Of a DNA stretch of 64,000 nt, positions 17,830 through 27,394 are shown piece by piece. Location of the stretch: NCBI RefSeq assembly GCF_042652965.1, contig NZ_JBHSHL010000007.1, positions 1 through 64,000 on the forward strand, read 5' to 3'. A program made the translations under genes and the position numbers. The notes beneath the pieces are model-generated. The model did no database searches, was not told the origin of the DNA, and saw only the letters and a program-made list of their open reading frames with translations. Source of the stretch: Filifactor villosus (GTDB lineage Bacteria; Bacillota; Clostridia; Peptostreptococcales; Filifactoraceae). Within the stretch, counting starts at the first letter, position 1, and each line of letters begins with the position of its first letter.

Positions 17830-18096
17830 AGAAAATACCGCATAATTCAAAAAAAATAGAACGAAACCCGTTTTATACTACTATTCCTTTGAATAATGGA
17901 TATCAACGATTTGCACTCCATAGAAGAAAAAACGAATTTTCGTGGTTGCAAAACAGATATAACCATACTTCTATCGAAGAATAGTATTATACAAAAGAAT
18001 ACAATTCTTCAACGTATTTATTTTACAAGATTTTCACACTTTATAAAACAATAGCAAAAGAAAGATCTCGTTTTGTGAGGTGTTTCCTAAACTACT
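17830..18096 (+). repeat. Family C repeat, copy C5, split by an inserted A element
   Basis: The left part (17830-17874, ATACCGCATAATTCAAAAAA) and the right part (17988-18096, AAAGAATACAATTCTTCAA to GAGGTGTTTCCTAAA) join into one C element once A4 is removed. No gene is seen in 17512-18243. Confidence 0.7.
17875..17987 (-). mobile_element. Family A MITE-like element, copy A4, inserted in C5
   Basis: TACTACTATTCC at the left and AGAATAGTA at the right, flanked by TTA on both sides. It contains TGGATATCAACGA and ATACTTCTATCG in reverse orientation. Its position inside C5 shows it moved as a unit. Confidence 0.85.
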
Positions 18097-18243
18097 TATT
18101 GATTTCAACCCTATACTGTTTCCTGATCGAACGGTATGGGATCAGAACCTGTATGATCGCCGACAAACACTCGAGCGTTTTCAGAGTTCAACTACACAAC
18201 GTCGATACAACAGGGAATAACATCAGCATTCAGGAGGAACCTT

Positions 18244-19269
18244 ATGTATAAAAAAACACTAATGATGATTTTCATCTGTCTCACTTTGCTTTTATCCGGC
18301 TGTGCAAAAAAAGATACGCCTTCTTCACACTCGGAGTTTGTTATGGACACCCTATGCACGATCACCCTATACGAGACCGACGAAGCGCGCATAAGTCGTG
18401 CCTTTGAGATCTTAAAGGAGGTCGAAGCTGAGATGAGCAATACCATAGAGACAAGCGAGATCTCCCTTGTAAACTCCGAAGCGGGAAAGAAGGCCGTTGT
18501 CGTATCCGAACCTACCTTCCGTGTTATCCGAACCGCCTTGGAATACTCTCGGGAAAGCGATGGGAATTTCGATGTTTCGATTGCTCCTCTGGCAGATGTA
18601 TGGAATATCAACTCCGAGCATCCTTCCGTACCTTCCGAAGACAAGATCCGGAACGCACTTTCCAAGATCTCTTGGAGCGATATCAAACTTGATGAGAGTT
18701 CCTCCTCCGTCTTTCTCAAACGCGAAGGAATGAAACTCGACCTGGGCGGGATTGCAAAAGGCTACGCGGCCGATGCGGTAGCGGACTATTTCATAGAAGA
18801 AGGGGTGAAGAGAGCCCTTATCAACCTTGGAGGAAACGTATTTGTTCACGGTGCAAAGGAGGACTCTTCTCCTTGGAACATCGGGATCCAAGATCCAACC
18901 ACCTCTCAAGAAAGAGCCATAGCCACCGTTAAGGTGAACGAAGGAACTGCCGTTGTCACCTCAGGGATCTATCAGAGATATTTTGAGCAGGAGGGAAAGG
19001 TCTACCATCACATTTTGAGCCCCAAAGACGGAAGACCTGTCGATAACGAGTTGGTATCGGTCACGATTATCGCCAAGTCCTCCATGGAGGCCGACGCTCT
19101 CTCGACAACAATGTTTACCTTAGGCTTGGAAAAAGGCCTCGCCTATATCAACGCTTCAAAAAAAGCCGAAGCGGTCTTTATCAAAAAAGACGGTTCCGTC
19201 TACCTCTCGGAGAACCTCAAAAGTGTCTTTGAACTTACCTCTCCCGAGTTTCGCTTGGCAAATCCTTAG
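18244..19269 (+). CDS. apbE: FAD:protein FMN transferase, lipoprotein
   Basis: Covalently attaches FMN from FAD to threonine in target flavoproteins such as Rnf or Nqr subunits, or surface flavoenzymes. The 341-residue product has a lipobox (LLLSGC, Cys20), so it is membrane-anchored outside the cell. Family motifs: FVMDTLCTITLYE, FDVSIAPLADVWN, LDLGGIAKGYAADAV, INLGGNVFVHG, HHILSPKDGRPV and the Mg2+ site region SSMEADALSTTMF. CAGGAGG precedes the start. Transcribed alone on the plus strand; no target protein is visible nearby. Confidence 0.94.
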   Translation: MYKKTLMMIFICLTLLLSGCAKKDTPSSHSEFVMDTLCTITLYETDEARISRAFEILKEVEAEMSNTIETSEISLVNSEAGKKAVVVSEPTFRVIRTALEYSRESDGNFDVSIAPLADVWNINSEHPSVPSEDKIRNALSKISWSDIKLDESSSSVFLKREGMKLDLGGIAKGYAADAVADYFIEEGVKRALINLGGNVFVHGAKEDSSPWNIGIQDPTTSQERAIATVKVNEGTAVVTSGIYQRYFEQEGKVYHHILSPKDGRPVDNELVSVTIIAKSSMEADALSTTMFTLGLEKGLAYINASKKAEAVFIKKDGSVYLSENLKSVFELTSPEFRLANP

Positions 19270-19352
19270 ACCGCAAAAAAGAGCTGTCTGTAAATTTGTC
19301 TATATTCCCAAACAGAAGATATAGACTGTCAAACAGATATGATCACCGACTA

Positions 19353-19468
19353 ATACTATTCTCGTTTAAAATGCGAACAAAACAAAAGATATATCCACCG
19401 GAAGTATTTCGAGAGATCATAAAGCTCAAGCTGCACGACCGGACAATTTGAATGGATCATGGTATAAT
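19353..19468 (+). repeat. Family B MITE-like element, copy B3
   Basis: Begins TACTATTCTCGTTTAAAATG and includes GCACGACCGGACAATTTGAA; right end decayed to ATGGTA. TAA occurs at both borders. It abuts A5. Confidence 0.75.
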
Positions 19469-19579
19469 ACTGCTGTTCTTTTGAATAGTGGATATAAACA
19501 ATCTGTGACCCGTAGAAGACAACATAGTTTTTCGTCATCGAAGAATAGATATATCCACACTTCTATTGAAAAATAGTAT
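19467..19579 (-). repeat. Family A MITE-like element, copy A5
   Basis: TACTGCTGTTCTTTTGAATAG at the left, then ATATATCCACACTTCTATTG and AAATAGTA at the right. Flanks are TAA and TGA. Confidence 0.8.
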
Positions 19580-19729
19580 GAGGAGACTAAACAGATAGAA
19601 ACATCCTGTCGCGACGGCACACAGCTACAGTACATTTCTATACTGAATAAGATACCGGTCATATAGAGCTTAAGGTTCAAACGTTGTATCGGATCGCATG
19701 TAATACTGCAAAGAATACCCCGACAATTC

Positions 19730-19770
19730 AAAAGCCTTGGAGATCTCCACAAAGACCTCCAAGGCTTTTT
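19730..19770 (-). terminator. Rho-independent terminator of the cop operon
   Basis: AAAAGCCTTGGAG pairs with CTCCAAGGCTTTTT around a 15-nt loop, directly after the csoR stop. Confidence 0.88.
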
Positions 19771-20082
19771 CTACTTTATCATCCTCTTTATCACATCCAT
19801 CAGTTCTTCTACAGCCTCATCCTCCCTGTCGTTTCGGTAGGCCTGTTTCATACACTTCTTGGTATGCCTTTCCAAAAGAAGAAGATTGACGTTTTCCAAG
19901 GCAGATATCACCGAGGAGATCTGGGTAAGGATATCAATACAATATCTGTCCTCCGTTACCATATTTTGGATTCCTCTTATCTGCCCTTCGATCCTCTTAA
20001 GACGGTTGATCAGGAGCTTAATCTCGTCTTCCGACTTGGGAACGGACTTTTGCTTCAGATCGCCTTCCGGTTTCTTCATCAC
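19771..20082 (-). CDS. csoR: CsoR-family copper-sensing repressor
   Basis: The 103-residue all-helical regulator (INRLKRIEGQIRGIQNMV) keeps the Cu(I) ligands of CsoR: Cys in DRYCIDIL, then His and Cys in ERHTKKC. Cu(I) binding releases it from DNA. Its start overlaps the copA stop by 4 nt, so it is translated with the exporter and closes a feedback loop on the promoter at 22569-22597, where a CsoR-type G-tract lies. Confidence 0.92.
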   Translation of the reverse strand: MMKKPEGDLKQKSVPKSEDEIKLLINRLKRIEGQIRGIQNMVTEDRYCIDILTQISSVISALENVNLLLLERHTKKCMKQAYRNDREDEAVEELMDVIKRMIK

Positions 20083-22289
20083 AGTTGCTTCCTTTGCAGT
20101 CTAAGTGAATTTGTTACCACAGACACCGAACTGAAGGCCATGGCAGCCCCCGCTACCCAAGGTGCCAAAAATCCGAAGGCTGCAATCGGAATCCCTATGA
20201 CATTGTAGCCCAAAGCCCAAAAAAGATTCTGCTTGATGATCCTCATCGTCAGTCTGCTCATCTGAAGTGCATCATAGATGGATTCCAGGTCCCCCCTCAT
20301 CAAGGTGATGTCGGCAGTTTCCATGGCGATATCGGTACCTGTTCCGATCGCCATACTGACATCGGCAACTGCAAGAGAGGGAGCGTCGTTAATACCGTCG
20401 CCCACCATTGCAACCTTCCTGTTCTGAGCACGAAGTTTCTGCACTTCTTCCGCCTTCTTTTCCGGTGTCATTTCAGCAAAGACTTTGTCGATGCCTACCT
20501 GTTTCCCGATAAGTTTGGCAGTCCCTTCATTGTCTCCCGTCATCATAACGACCTCAATGCCCATGTCCTTGAGTTTGTTCACGCCGGACACAGAGGTTTC
20601 TTTCAAGGTGTCCGCCACTGCGATAACTGCATGCACTCCTCTGTCAACGGCAGCCATCATTACAGTCTTACCTTGCTTCTCAAACTCTTCTATACCGTGG
20701 TTTTGAGGAAGTTCGATTTCTTCCTCCTGCATAAGGCGACGGTTTCCTATCACAACTCGTCTTCCTTCGACTTCAGCGACGATCCCCCGTCCTGTCCTAT
20801 TTTCAAAAAAACCAGGCTCGACCGTTTCGATCTCCCCTTTCTCAAGAAGTCCTTTCACAACTGCATGCGCCAAGGGATGCTCGGACATTTTTTCGCTATT
20901 AAATACAAGTCGGAGAAGTTCATCTTCTTCCATACCGTCGATCACGATATCCGTCAACTCGGGCTTGCCCTTTGTGATGGTACCCGTCTTATCCAAGACT
21001 ACGGTATCGGCCCTATGTGCATTTTCGAGATGTTCCCCGCCCTTGAACAAAACTCCGTATTCCGCGGCACGACCGGAACCCGCCATGATGGCCGTCGGTG
21101 TTGCCAATCCCAGAGAGCAGGGGCAGGCGATCACCAAGACCGCTATCATATTCTCCAAGGCCCGTGCAAAGTTGCCGAAATCGGCAATAAAATACCACAC
21201 CAAAAAGGTGATGACCGATACCGCTACGACAAAGGGTACAAAATAACTCGATATCTTGTCCGCCACCCTCTGGATGGGAGCCTTTGAGTTCTGTGCCTGC
21301 TTTACCATCTCGATGATTTGAGACAACACGGTATCTTTTTGTTCCCTGTCTACCTCCACCTTCAAAAAACCGTTGAGGTTGATGGTCGCTCCAATTACCC
21401 TGTCGCCTGTTTTTTTATCGACCGGCAGAGGCTCTCCGCTGAGCATCGACTCATCTATAGAAGAGGAGCCGAACACTACGACTCCGTCGAGAGGCACCTT
21501 TTCTCCGGGTTTGATATGAACGATATCTCCTACGCGAACATCGTCGATATCGATCTCACAGATCTGTGCATCCCTCTCCACCACAGCAACCCTCATCTGT
21601 AGTCCGGCGAGCTTTTTGATTGCTTCGGAGGTTCTTCCCTTGGCCTTCTGCTCCAAGAGTTTGCCCAGCAGGATTAAGGTGATCAACATCGCTGACGTTT
21701 CAAAGTAAAGGTGAGGATGGTGGATCACATGTCTGTAATACTGAATCGTCAAGTAGACACTGTAAAAATATGCCGCCGATGTTCCCAGAGCGACCAACAC
21801 ATCCATATTGCTGCTCTTGTTCTTCAAAGAAAGGTAGGCCCCTTCATAGAACTGACGTCCGATGATAAACTGTATCGGTGTCGCCAATAACCACTGGAAC
21901 AAAGGATTTAGAAAAATAGATGGAATCCAAAGAAACGAGGTGAACGAAAAGTGGGTCACCATCGTCCACATCAGAGGGATGGACAGGATAAGCGATATCA
22001 CAAACTTCTTCTCCTGTTGCCTGATAAGATCATCCTTATACTCCTCCAAGTTGGTCTCGGATCCTCCCTCCTCCTTCTCCACAAATTCAAATCCCATCTG
22101 CTTAACAATTTCCATCACTCTCTGCGCCGAGATCTTATCTTCTTCGATCACGACCCTCGATGTTTCAAGCGCAAGATTCACTGTGGCAAGTTGGACTCCT
22201 TCTTCCTTTGAAAGCCGGTTTTCGATCCTCGCTGCACAGGCTGCACAGTGCATACCTATGACATCAAACTCCATTGCCTTATCCTTCAT
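20079..22289 (-). CDS. copA: Copper-exporting P1B-type ATPase
   Basis: Exports Cu(I) using ATP. The product has one N-terminal heavy-metal domain (GMHCAACAARIE), membrane helices, the transmembrane metal motif CPCSLGLATPTA, phosphorylation site DKTGTITKGKP, the SEHPLAHAV HP motif, and MVGDGINDAPSLA. About 736 residues, complete. I chose the ATG at 22289 (AGGGTG ahead); a GTG at 22298 is possible. Middle gene of copZ-copA-csoR. A single metal-binding domain plus separate CopZ is a normal arrangement. Confidence 0.95.
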   Translation of the reverse strand: MKDKAMEFDVIGMHCAACAARIENRLSKEEGVQLATVNLALETSRVVIEEDKISAQRVMEIVKQMGFEFVEKEEGGSETNLEEYKDDLIRQQEKKFVISLILSIPLMWTMVTHFSFTSFLWIPSIFLNPLFQWLLATPIQFIIGRQFYEGAYLSLKNKSSNMDVLVALGTSAAYFYSVYLTIQYYRHVIHHPHLYFETSAMLITLILLGKLLEQKAKGRTSEAIKKLAGLQMRVAVVERDAQICEIDIDDVRVGDIVHIKPGEKVPLDGVVVFGSSSIDESMLSGEPLPVDKKTGDRVIGATINLNGFLKVEVDREQKDTVLSQIIEMVKQAQNSKAPIQRVADKISSYFVPFVVAVSVITFLVWYFIADFGNFARALENMIAVLVIACPCSLGLATPTAIMAGSGRAAEYGVLFKGGEHLENAHRADTVVLDKTGTITKGKPELTDIVIDGMEEDELLRLVFNSEKMSEHPLAHAVVKGLLEKGEIETVEPGFFENRTGRGIVAEVEGRRVVIGNRRLMQEEEIELPQNHGIEEFEKQGKTVMMAAVDRGVHAVIAVADTLKETSVSGVNKLKDMGIEVVMMTGDNEGTAKLIGKQVGIDKVFAEMTPEKKAEEVQKLRAQNRKVAMVGDGINDAPSLAVADVSMAIGTGTDIAMETADITLMRGDLESIYDALQMSRLTMRIIKQNLFWALGYNVIGIPIAAFGFLAPWVAGAAMAFSSVSVVTNSLRLQRKQL

Positions 22290-22309
22290 TACATTCACCC
22301 TATCTCTTC

Positions 22310-22513
22310 TTAAACGACATCAAAGCCCACATTTTCGATTGCGGAGTGCAATGCCTCCAGGCTGACGACGGATTCATCGTACTCCACTTCCGCCTTGTTC
22401 TCCGCAAGGTCCACCTCCGCAAACTTTACTCCTTCTACCGATTTCAATGCCTGTGTAACAGCCTGTACACAATGCCCACAACTCATTCCTTTAATCTCGA
22501 TACTTGCCTTCAT
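22310..22513 (-). CDS. copZ: Copper chaperone
   Basis: The 67-residue heavy-metal-associated domain carries the Cu(I)-binding GMSCGHC motif, and hands Cu(I) to CopA and CsoR in related bacteria. First gene of the operon, with AGGAGG ahead of the ATG and the copper-responsive promoter about 55 nt upstream. Confidence 0.93.
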   Translation of the reverse strand: MKASIEIKGMSCGHCVQAVTQALKSVEGVKFAEVDLAENKAEVEYDESVVSLEALHSAIENVGFDVV

Positions 22514-22568
22514 AGGATACCTCCTGAATGTTTATAACTGATATTTAGTTTCATTTACTACCTTCTTC

Positions 22569-22597
22569 ATTATACCCCCTACCCCTATTTTTGTCAA
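22569..22597 (-). promoter_or_regulatory. copZ-copA-csoR promoter with CsoR-like operator in the spacer
   Basis: Minus strand TTGACA (22592-22597), 17-nt spacer and TATAAT (22569-22574). The spacer holds ATAGGGGTAGGGGGTAT, a G-tract framed by ATA/TAT as in CsoR/RcnR-family operators. A repressor there would block polymerase until copper binds. Confidence 0.85.
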
Positions 22598-22705
22598 ATT
22601 CTTTCTGCAAAAAATCCCCCTCCCACAGGCCTATCTTTCCTGCAAGAAGGAGAATATTTTCTTTTTCACTCTTATAGTATTATTTCACTCATAAGAAGAA
22701 CCCTC

Positions 22706-24058
22706 TTACCTCGCTATCTTTTCTCCGCTGCATCTCTCCAACTCCTCTCTGAGATCGAAACCGTACTTCTTCTCAAAAAGACCGAAGTGGATAAACTCCA
22801 AGTACCTTGTGTACTGTACATCCGTATTCATCCGATTAAAGAGGAAGGAGGCTATACTGACATCTTCAAGACTGCCGTTTTTCTGTTTGACCCAAATATT
22901 GTCTTTCTCTCTATCATAGATTTTAATGTTGATCCTGTCCTCAAGGTAGAAATACTCCTTGGAAAAATCCTCGATCCGAGGATGACCGTGCTCTTCCAAG
23001 GCCCTGTTGATACTATCCTTCACAAAACCTTCTTCCTCTATGGAAGCTCTCAACTTGTTCTTATAGAACTTCTTACGGTAGAGGAAGGACGTACTCAATT
23101 CGCTTAAGATCTCATCGTCTGCCTCCTGCCACTTGGAAATATGATACATCAAGGTACTGTCATCCATTTTGATATACTCTTTCAAACTGAGTTCTTCTCC
23201 ACTAAGCAGCTTCGAGAGAGCCCTGTCACAGTAGATTTCTTCTCCCGAATGATATAAGATCCCCGCCCTCTGAACAATTCGGCTTAAAATACCCTCCATC
23301 TGTCTCTTAAGAGCATGTTGGTAGACCTCTCTATGCATATAAAAACGTCCCATGATGTATTCCTCTATGGAAGAAATAAACTTTTCGTTGACACAGATGG
23401 TATAGGTCCCGTCCCGTTCGTCGATCTCGATGGCGCGAATCAACCTCTCCAAGTCATAGTTGCCGTTAGTAACACTCGTGAAATATGAATCTCTAAGCAA
23501 GTAGTCCATCCTGTCCGCATCGATCTGAGAGCTGACAAGCTGGGAGATCAAAGAAAAAATAAGGTTTTGCTGCATTGCCCCCTTCTTAGAAATAATTCCG
23601 ACCAGTTGATTCAAGAAATCTTGAGAAAATTCTTCCACCAGAACCTTATGGATCTCGGTTTCCTCGCTCTCCAAGATCCTGACCGTCCACTCCTCATGCG
23701 ATCCCTGACCAAATACCCTCTCAAAGGTATGTGAAAGACTTCCATGGCCGATATCGTGGAGCAATGCACTGCACAGAGCCAGATCCCTCTCCTCCTGCGT
23801 GACCTCAAGCCCTATCTTTTGAAGCTCCTTCTCTAAACGTTCCAAGAGTTTACGCATCACATAATAGGTGCCTATGCTGTGTGCAAACCGCGTGTGCGTC
23901 GCAGTAGGAAACACCACATATTCACAACTTAACTGTTTGATACGGTTTAAACGCTGAAATTCCGCCGCATTGATAATCCGAAAAAACTTTTCATTGAAGG
24001 GGATATCGTAATGAACGACATCTCTGACAATATAGGTATGTTCCCCCGCCTTATTCAC
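22706..24058 (-). CDS. HD-domain phosphohydrolase (dGTPase/YwfO-like)
   Basis: The 450-residue protein has the metal-binding HD signature: HTRFAHSIGTYYV (first His), CSALLHDIGHGSLSHTFE (HD pair) and SSQIDADRMDYLLRDSYF (distal Asp). This matches the YwfO/SAMHD1-like branch that hydrolyses nucleotides, often dNTPs. The actual substrate is unknown. GTG start overlapping the uvrC stop by 4 nt, so the two genes are coupled. Confidence 0.85.
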   Translation of the reverse strand: MNKAGEHTYIVRDVVHYDIPFNEKFFRIINAAEFQRLNRIKQLSCEYVVFPTATHTRFAHSIGTYYVMRKLLERLEKELQKIGLEVTQEERDLALCSALLHDIGHGSLSHTFERVFGQGSHEEWTVRILESEETEIHKVLVEEFSQDFLNQLVGIISKKGAMQQNLIFSLISQLVSSQIDADRMDYLLRDSYFTSVTNGNYDLERLIRAIEIDERDGTYTICVNEKFISSIEEYIMGRFYMHREVYQHALKRQMEGILSRIVQRAGILYHSGEEIYCDRALSKLLSGEELSLKEYIKMDDSTLMYHISKWQEADDEILSELSTSFLYRKKFYKNKLRASIEEEGFVKDSINRALEEHGHPRIEDFSKEYFYLEDRINIKIYDREKDNIWVKQKNGSLEDVSIASFLFNRMNTDVQYTRYLEFIHFGLFEKKYGFDLREELERCSGEKIAR

Positions 24059-25878
24059 GCTCGATCTCCTCCCTTTTGAAAATAGTTTACTATGTTAGCT
24101 GCCGTCTTTTTGTCGATACCCTTGACCTTGGAGAGCTCCTCCTGCGTCTTGGTACGGATCTCTTTGACGGACTTGAACTCCTTGAGCAGGATCATCTTCT
24201 TCTTGGGTCCGACCCCTTCGATCCTGTCAAGTTCAGATTTCGAGATATTCTTCTCCCTAAGACTTCTGTGGTAACTGATGGCAAACCTGTGAACCTCATC
24301 TTGAATAGAGGTGATAAAGCGGAAAAGTTCGCTTCGTTTGTCGACCTCAAAGAGTTCCTCCTCCGAGCAGATCCCCTTCGTCCTGTGTCTGTCGTCCTTA
24401 TACAAGCCGAACACCGGAACTTCTACACCCAAATCATCCAAGGTCTTTCGAATAACCGACACCTGGCCCTTTCCTCCATCCATCAGGAAAAGATCCGGAA
24501 GATTTCCGTGACCGACCCTTCGTTCGATCACCTCTTTGAGTGACGCGTAGTCATCAGGACCTACCACCGTTTTGATCCGATATCTTCGATACTCCTTGGG
24601 AGCCTTCTTCCCGTTGAGATAGACCACCTGACCTCCTACGGAATCGACACCTGCGATGTTGGAGATGTCAAACACCTCTATCCTCTCGGGCAGATCTTCG
24701 AGTTTCAACAACCCTCGGAGTTCTTCGAGGAGTTGCATTTCCTTTCTTTTTTTCAGGTCCGAAATATTATTCTCCTTGATGTAATTCTGTTCTGCATTCT
24801 TGCGTACCAAGTCGAGCAATTTCCGCTTTTCCCCGCGATGAGGGATATGAAAACTTACCTTCTTCCCCTTCTTTTTGCTGAGAAGTTCTTCCAGAAGAGA
24901 CCTATCTTCGAACTCTTCTTCAATATACACCTCTTCGGGTATAAAGTTTGCATTGATATAAAATTGCTTGATAAACGACGCCAATGTATCCTCGACACTC
25001 TGCTCCAAGTTTTTATAATAAAACCTGTCCGATCCGAGAAGTTTCCCGTCTCGAATATAGAACAGTTGTATCATTAGATTGTCTTTTTCCTCATAATAGG
25101 AAATATAGTCCTGATGCTTGGTCGATGTCACAAAGACAATCTTCTGTGTTTCTCGAAGGGTCTCGATCGCCTTGAACTTATCCCTCAGACGAGCTGCTTC
25201 CTCAAAACGAAGCTCATCTGCCGCCTTCTTCATTTTCTCCTTTACCAGCTTCATGACCTCATCACTCTTACCCTGCAAAAACAGAAGGATCTCATCGATC
25301 ATCTCCCGATATTCTTCTTGAGAAACATGACCTGTGCAAGGCCCTATACAACGATGGATATAGTAGTTGAGGCAGGGTCTTTCCTTTTTTTCTATGGAAC
25401 GCTCGATATCCCGCTTACACGTCCTTATCGGATAAATCTCCTGTAACATGTCCAAGATATCGTTGAGGGCAAAGACATTGGTATAGGGACCGAAATAGCG
25501 ACTGTCATCCTTGGCTATCTTTCTCGTCTTGATTACCCTGGGATAGGTCTCCTTGACCGTAACCTTGATATAGGGATAGGTCTTATCATCTCGAAGCAGG
25601 ATGTTATAAGGAGGATCGTACTCCTTAATCAGATTATTCTCAAGAATCAGAGCCTCCATCTCGGTATCGGTCACAATATAATCAAAATACTCGACATTGC
25701 GGACCATCGCATTTACCTTGGGATCGGTGTGTCCGGACTTTCTAAAATACTGACTGACCCTGTTCTTTAAAGAAATCGCCTTCCCCACATAGATGACCTT
25801 ATCCCTATCATTCTTCATCAAATAGACCCCCGGCATCGCCGGAAGGGTCTTGATCAACTTTTGTATCTTCTCTGTCAT
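24055..25878 (-). CDS. uvrC: Excinuclease ABC subunit C
   Basis: Makes both incisions in nucleotide excision repair. The 607-residue product has an N-terminal GIY-YIG domain (PGVYLMKNDRDKVIYVGKA), a UVR motif (about 200-235, EEAARLRDKFKAI), the RNase H-like nuclease (FDISNIAGVDSVGG, DLFLMDGGKGQVS) and C-terminal helix-hairpin-helix repeats (LDRIEGVGPKKK, VKGIDKKTAANI). Complete. It is followed by the HD gene with a 4-nt overlap. Confidence 0.96.
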   Translation of the reverse strand: MTEKIQKLIKTLPAMPGVYLMKNDRDKVIYVGKAISLKNRVSQYFRKSGHTDPKVNAMVRNVEYFDYIVTDTEMEALILENNLIKEYDPPYNILLRDDKTYPYIKVTVKETYPRVIKTRKIAKDDSRYFGPYTNVFALNDILDMLQEIYPIRTCKRDIERSIEKKERPCLNYYIHRCIGPCTGHVSQEEYREMIDEILLFLQGKSDEVMKLVKEKMKKAADELRFEEAARLRDKFKAIETLRETQKIVFVTSTKHQDYISYYEEKDNLMIQLFYIRDGKLLGSDRFYYKNLEQSVEDTLASFIKQFYINANFIPEEVYIEEEFEDRSLLEELLSKKKGKKVSFHIPHRGEKRKLLDLVRKNAEQNYIKENNISDLKKRKEMQLLEELRGLLKLEDLPERIEVFDISNIAGVDSVGGQVVYLNGKKAPKEYRRYRIKTVVGPDDYASLKEVIERRVGHGNLPDLFLMDGGKGQVSVIRKTLDDLGVEVPVFGLYKDDRHRTKGICSEEELFEVDKRSELFRFITSIQDEVHRFAISYHRSLREKNISKSELDRIEGVGPKKKMILLKEFKSVKEIRTKTQEELSKVKGIDKKTAANIVNYFQKGGDRA

Positions 25879-25923
25879 TTCAACTCTCCCGAATCCGAAC
25901 GAAAACTGCGTTCCATTCCTTTT

Positions 25924-26769
25924 CTACTGCTTTTCTTCCACTTTTTCCTCTTGAGGAAGCTCTTCCAAGACAAATTCTCCTTCGTTGAGGTAAAGAACAT
26001 CGTCCGCACCGCCCGCATCTACGACCGTGGTCTCCAGCTTATAACTCTTGCCCAGGATAAACTTGGAAAAGTCGGTATTCCTTCTCGTCTTAGAAGACAA
26101 TTGGATCTCCACGAGCTTATCCTCACTCTTCATATATACCGTTGCTTCATTCATTCGGATAATGGGACCGTAGAGCTGGATCCGTTTTCCCCTGGGAAAC
26201 GGATTCTCTTCCTGTTGTGATGCTTGGTTTACCTCCATAACGAACTTGCCCACCGTATACTTCTCAATCTCGCCTCCGTTATGGCCGCTCTTCCATACCC
26301 CCCTTGACAGAAAAAGAATCATGAACAAAATAAGCAGTGCAACCCCGAACATCATGAGTTCCTTCCTGCTTGAAGGAAGCGCACCCTCCACTTCTCCGAG
26401 CTTATTCAAAAGAGTATCCTTCCAAGAGTTTGAATTGAGTTTTACGACCCTTGCCCTCTTCGGACTCTCTTCCCTGCCGTTTCCGTTCTCAGTTGCTTCT
26501 TTTTCCTCGGCCTCATCCGAAGGCTCTTCCCCGGTCTCTTCCTCCGCTGTGATCTCCTTCTCCAATTCTTCCTCTTCACTGCGTTCGAAGTTTTTTTCCT
26601 TATTCTTCCTGTCGTGAAGATAGATGATCTTGCTCCTTTCCTCCTGACAAGCTTCTTCTCTGCTTTCAGGCACCTGTTCTTCTCCTCCTTCAACCTCTTG
26701 AGACGTCTCTGCGTTCAAAGTATCTTCCTTCTCCCGTCCATCCTTCTTATCGATGTCGTTCTCCTTCAT
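25924..26769 (-). CDS. Conserved hypothetical single-pass membrane protein
   Basis: I do not recognise this 281-residue protein. Residues 1-135 are highly charged and rich in Glu and Lys, without a signal peptide. One membrane helix lies at about 138-156 (MMFGVALLILFMILFLSRG). The C-terminal 120 residues are a beta-rich domain predicted outside the cell. This gives a cytoplasmic acidic tail and an extracellular domain. The gene lies 45 bp before uvrC on the same strand and may be co-transcribed with it. No function is proposed. Confidence 0.7.
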   Translation of the reverse strand: MKENDIDKKDGREKEDTLNAETSQEVEGGEEQVPESREEACQEERSKIIYLHDRKNKEKNFERSEEEELEKEITAEEETGEEPSDEAEEKEATENGNGREESPKRARVVKLNSNSWKDTLLNKLGEVEGALPSSRKELMMFGVALLILFMILFLSRGVWKSGHNGGEIEKYTVGKFVMEVNQASQQEENPFPRGKRIQLYGPIIRMNEATVYMKSEDKLVEIQLSSKTRRNTDFSKFILGKSYKLETTVVDAGGADDVLYLNEGEFVLEELPQEEKVEEKQ

Positions 26770-26869
26770 ATCCGCTCTCCTTCCTTATCCAAAACATCCT
26801 CATTTATTTGAAGACCATTACACCGCACATCCTCAGCTCATAAGATCGTCGCACTATACTTCCCTTGTA

Positions 26870-26984
26870 ATACCATCCTCTAACAGAAGTGTGGTCATGC
26901 CTACCCCCGAAATCATAAAAATTTATTCTATCACCCATAGATATAGAGGGTATTGATATCAATTATTCAAATGAATAGACAGTA
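26870..26984 (+). repeat. Family A MITE-like element, copy A6 (diverged)
   Basis: TACCATCCTCTAACAGAAGTG at the left and ATGAATAGACAGTAC at the right; the middle differs from canonical A but resembles A16 at 62.4 kb, suggesting a subfamily. Confidence 0.6.
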
Positions 26985-27351
26985 CAAACCATCACCTTAT
27001 AAAGCTGTGTCCTGCGATCGAGTGTTCAGGCGTTCATACCGTTTCCACGGATGATATTTCCATCGGATCTTTATGAGATCCGTCCTCGAGAAGATCCTTC
27101 TCAAGAAAAAGGTTCTCCCTCATTGTAGCATTGCTTGTTTTGTCAATACAAGGAAAAACGGTATAGATCAAAGGTTTTTTGCTCTATGTTCTTATTCGGG
27201 AACTCCATTGACACGATGGAAATCCTCCTTGTTGTATCGTTTTTTCTCAATGCTCTTATTTATGAACGCGTTATTTTTCACATAACGCTATTTTCCAAAC
27301 GGTTATCTCCCTTGTTACCCGTAATCCGATTACTCATAACAATCCCACAAC
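26985..27351. other. Intergenic region with no recognised feature
   Basis: Short frames exist on the plus strand but none has a ribosome binding site or a recognisable product. A small palindrome CGGATCTTTATGAGATCCG lies at 27064-27082. Confidence 0.4.
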
Positions 27352-27392
27352 AAAAAAGCATTGATCGGAATCACTCACAATCAATGCTTTTT
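27352..27392 (-). terminator. Rho-independent terminator of tRNA-Thr
   Basis: Minus strand AAAAAGCATTGAT pairs with ATCAATGCTTTTTTG, three bases after the tRNA 3' end. Confidence 0.88.
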
Positions 27393-27394
27393 AC

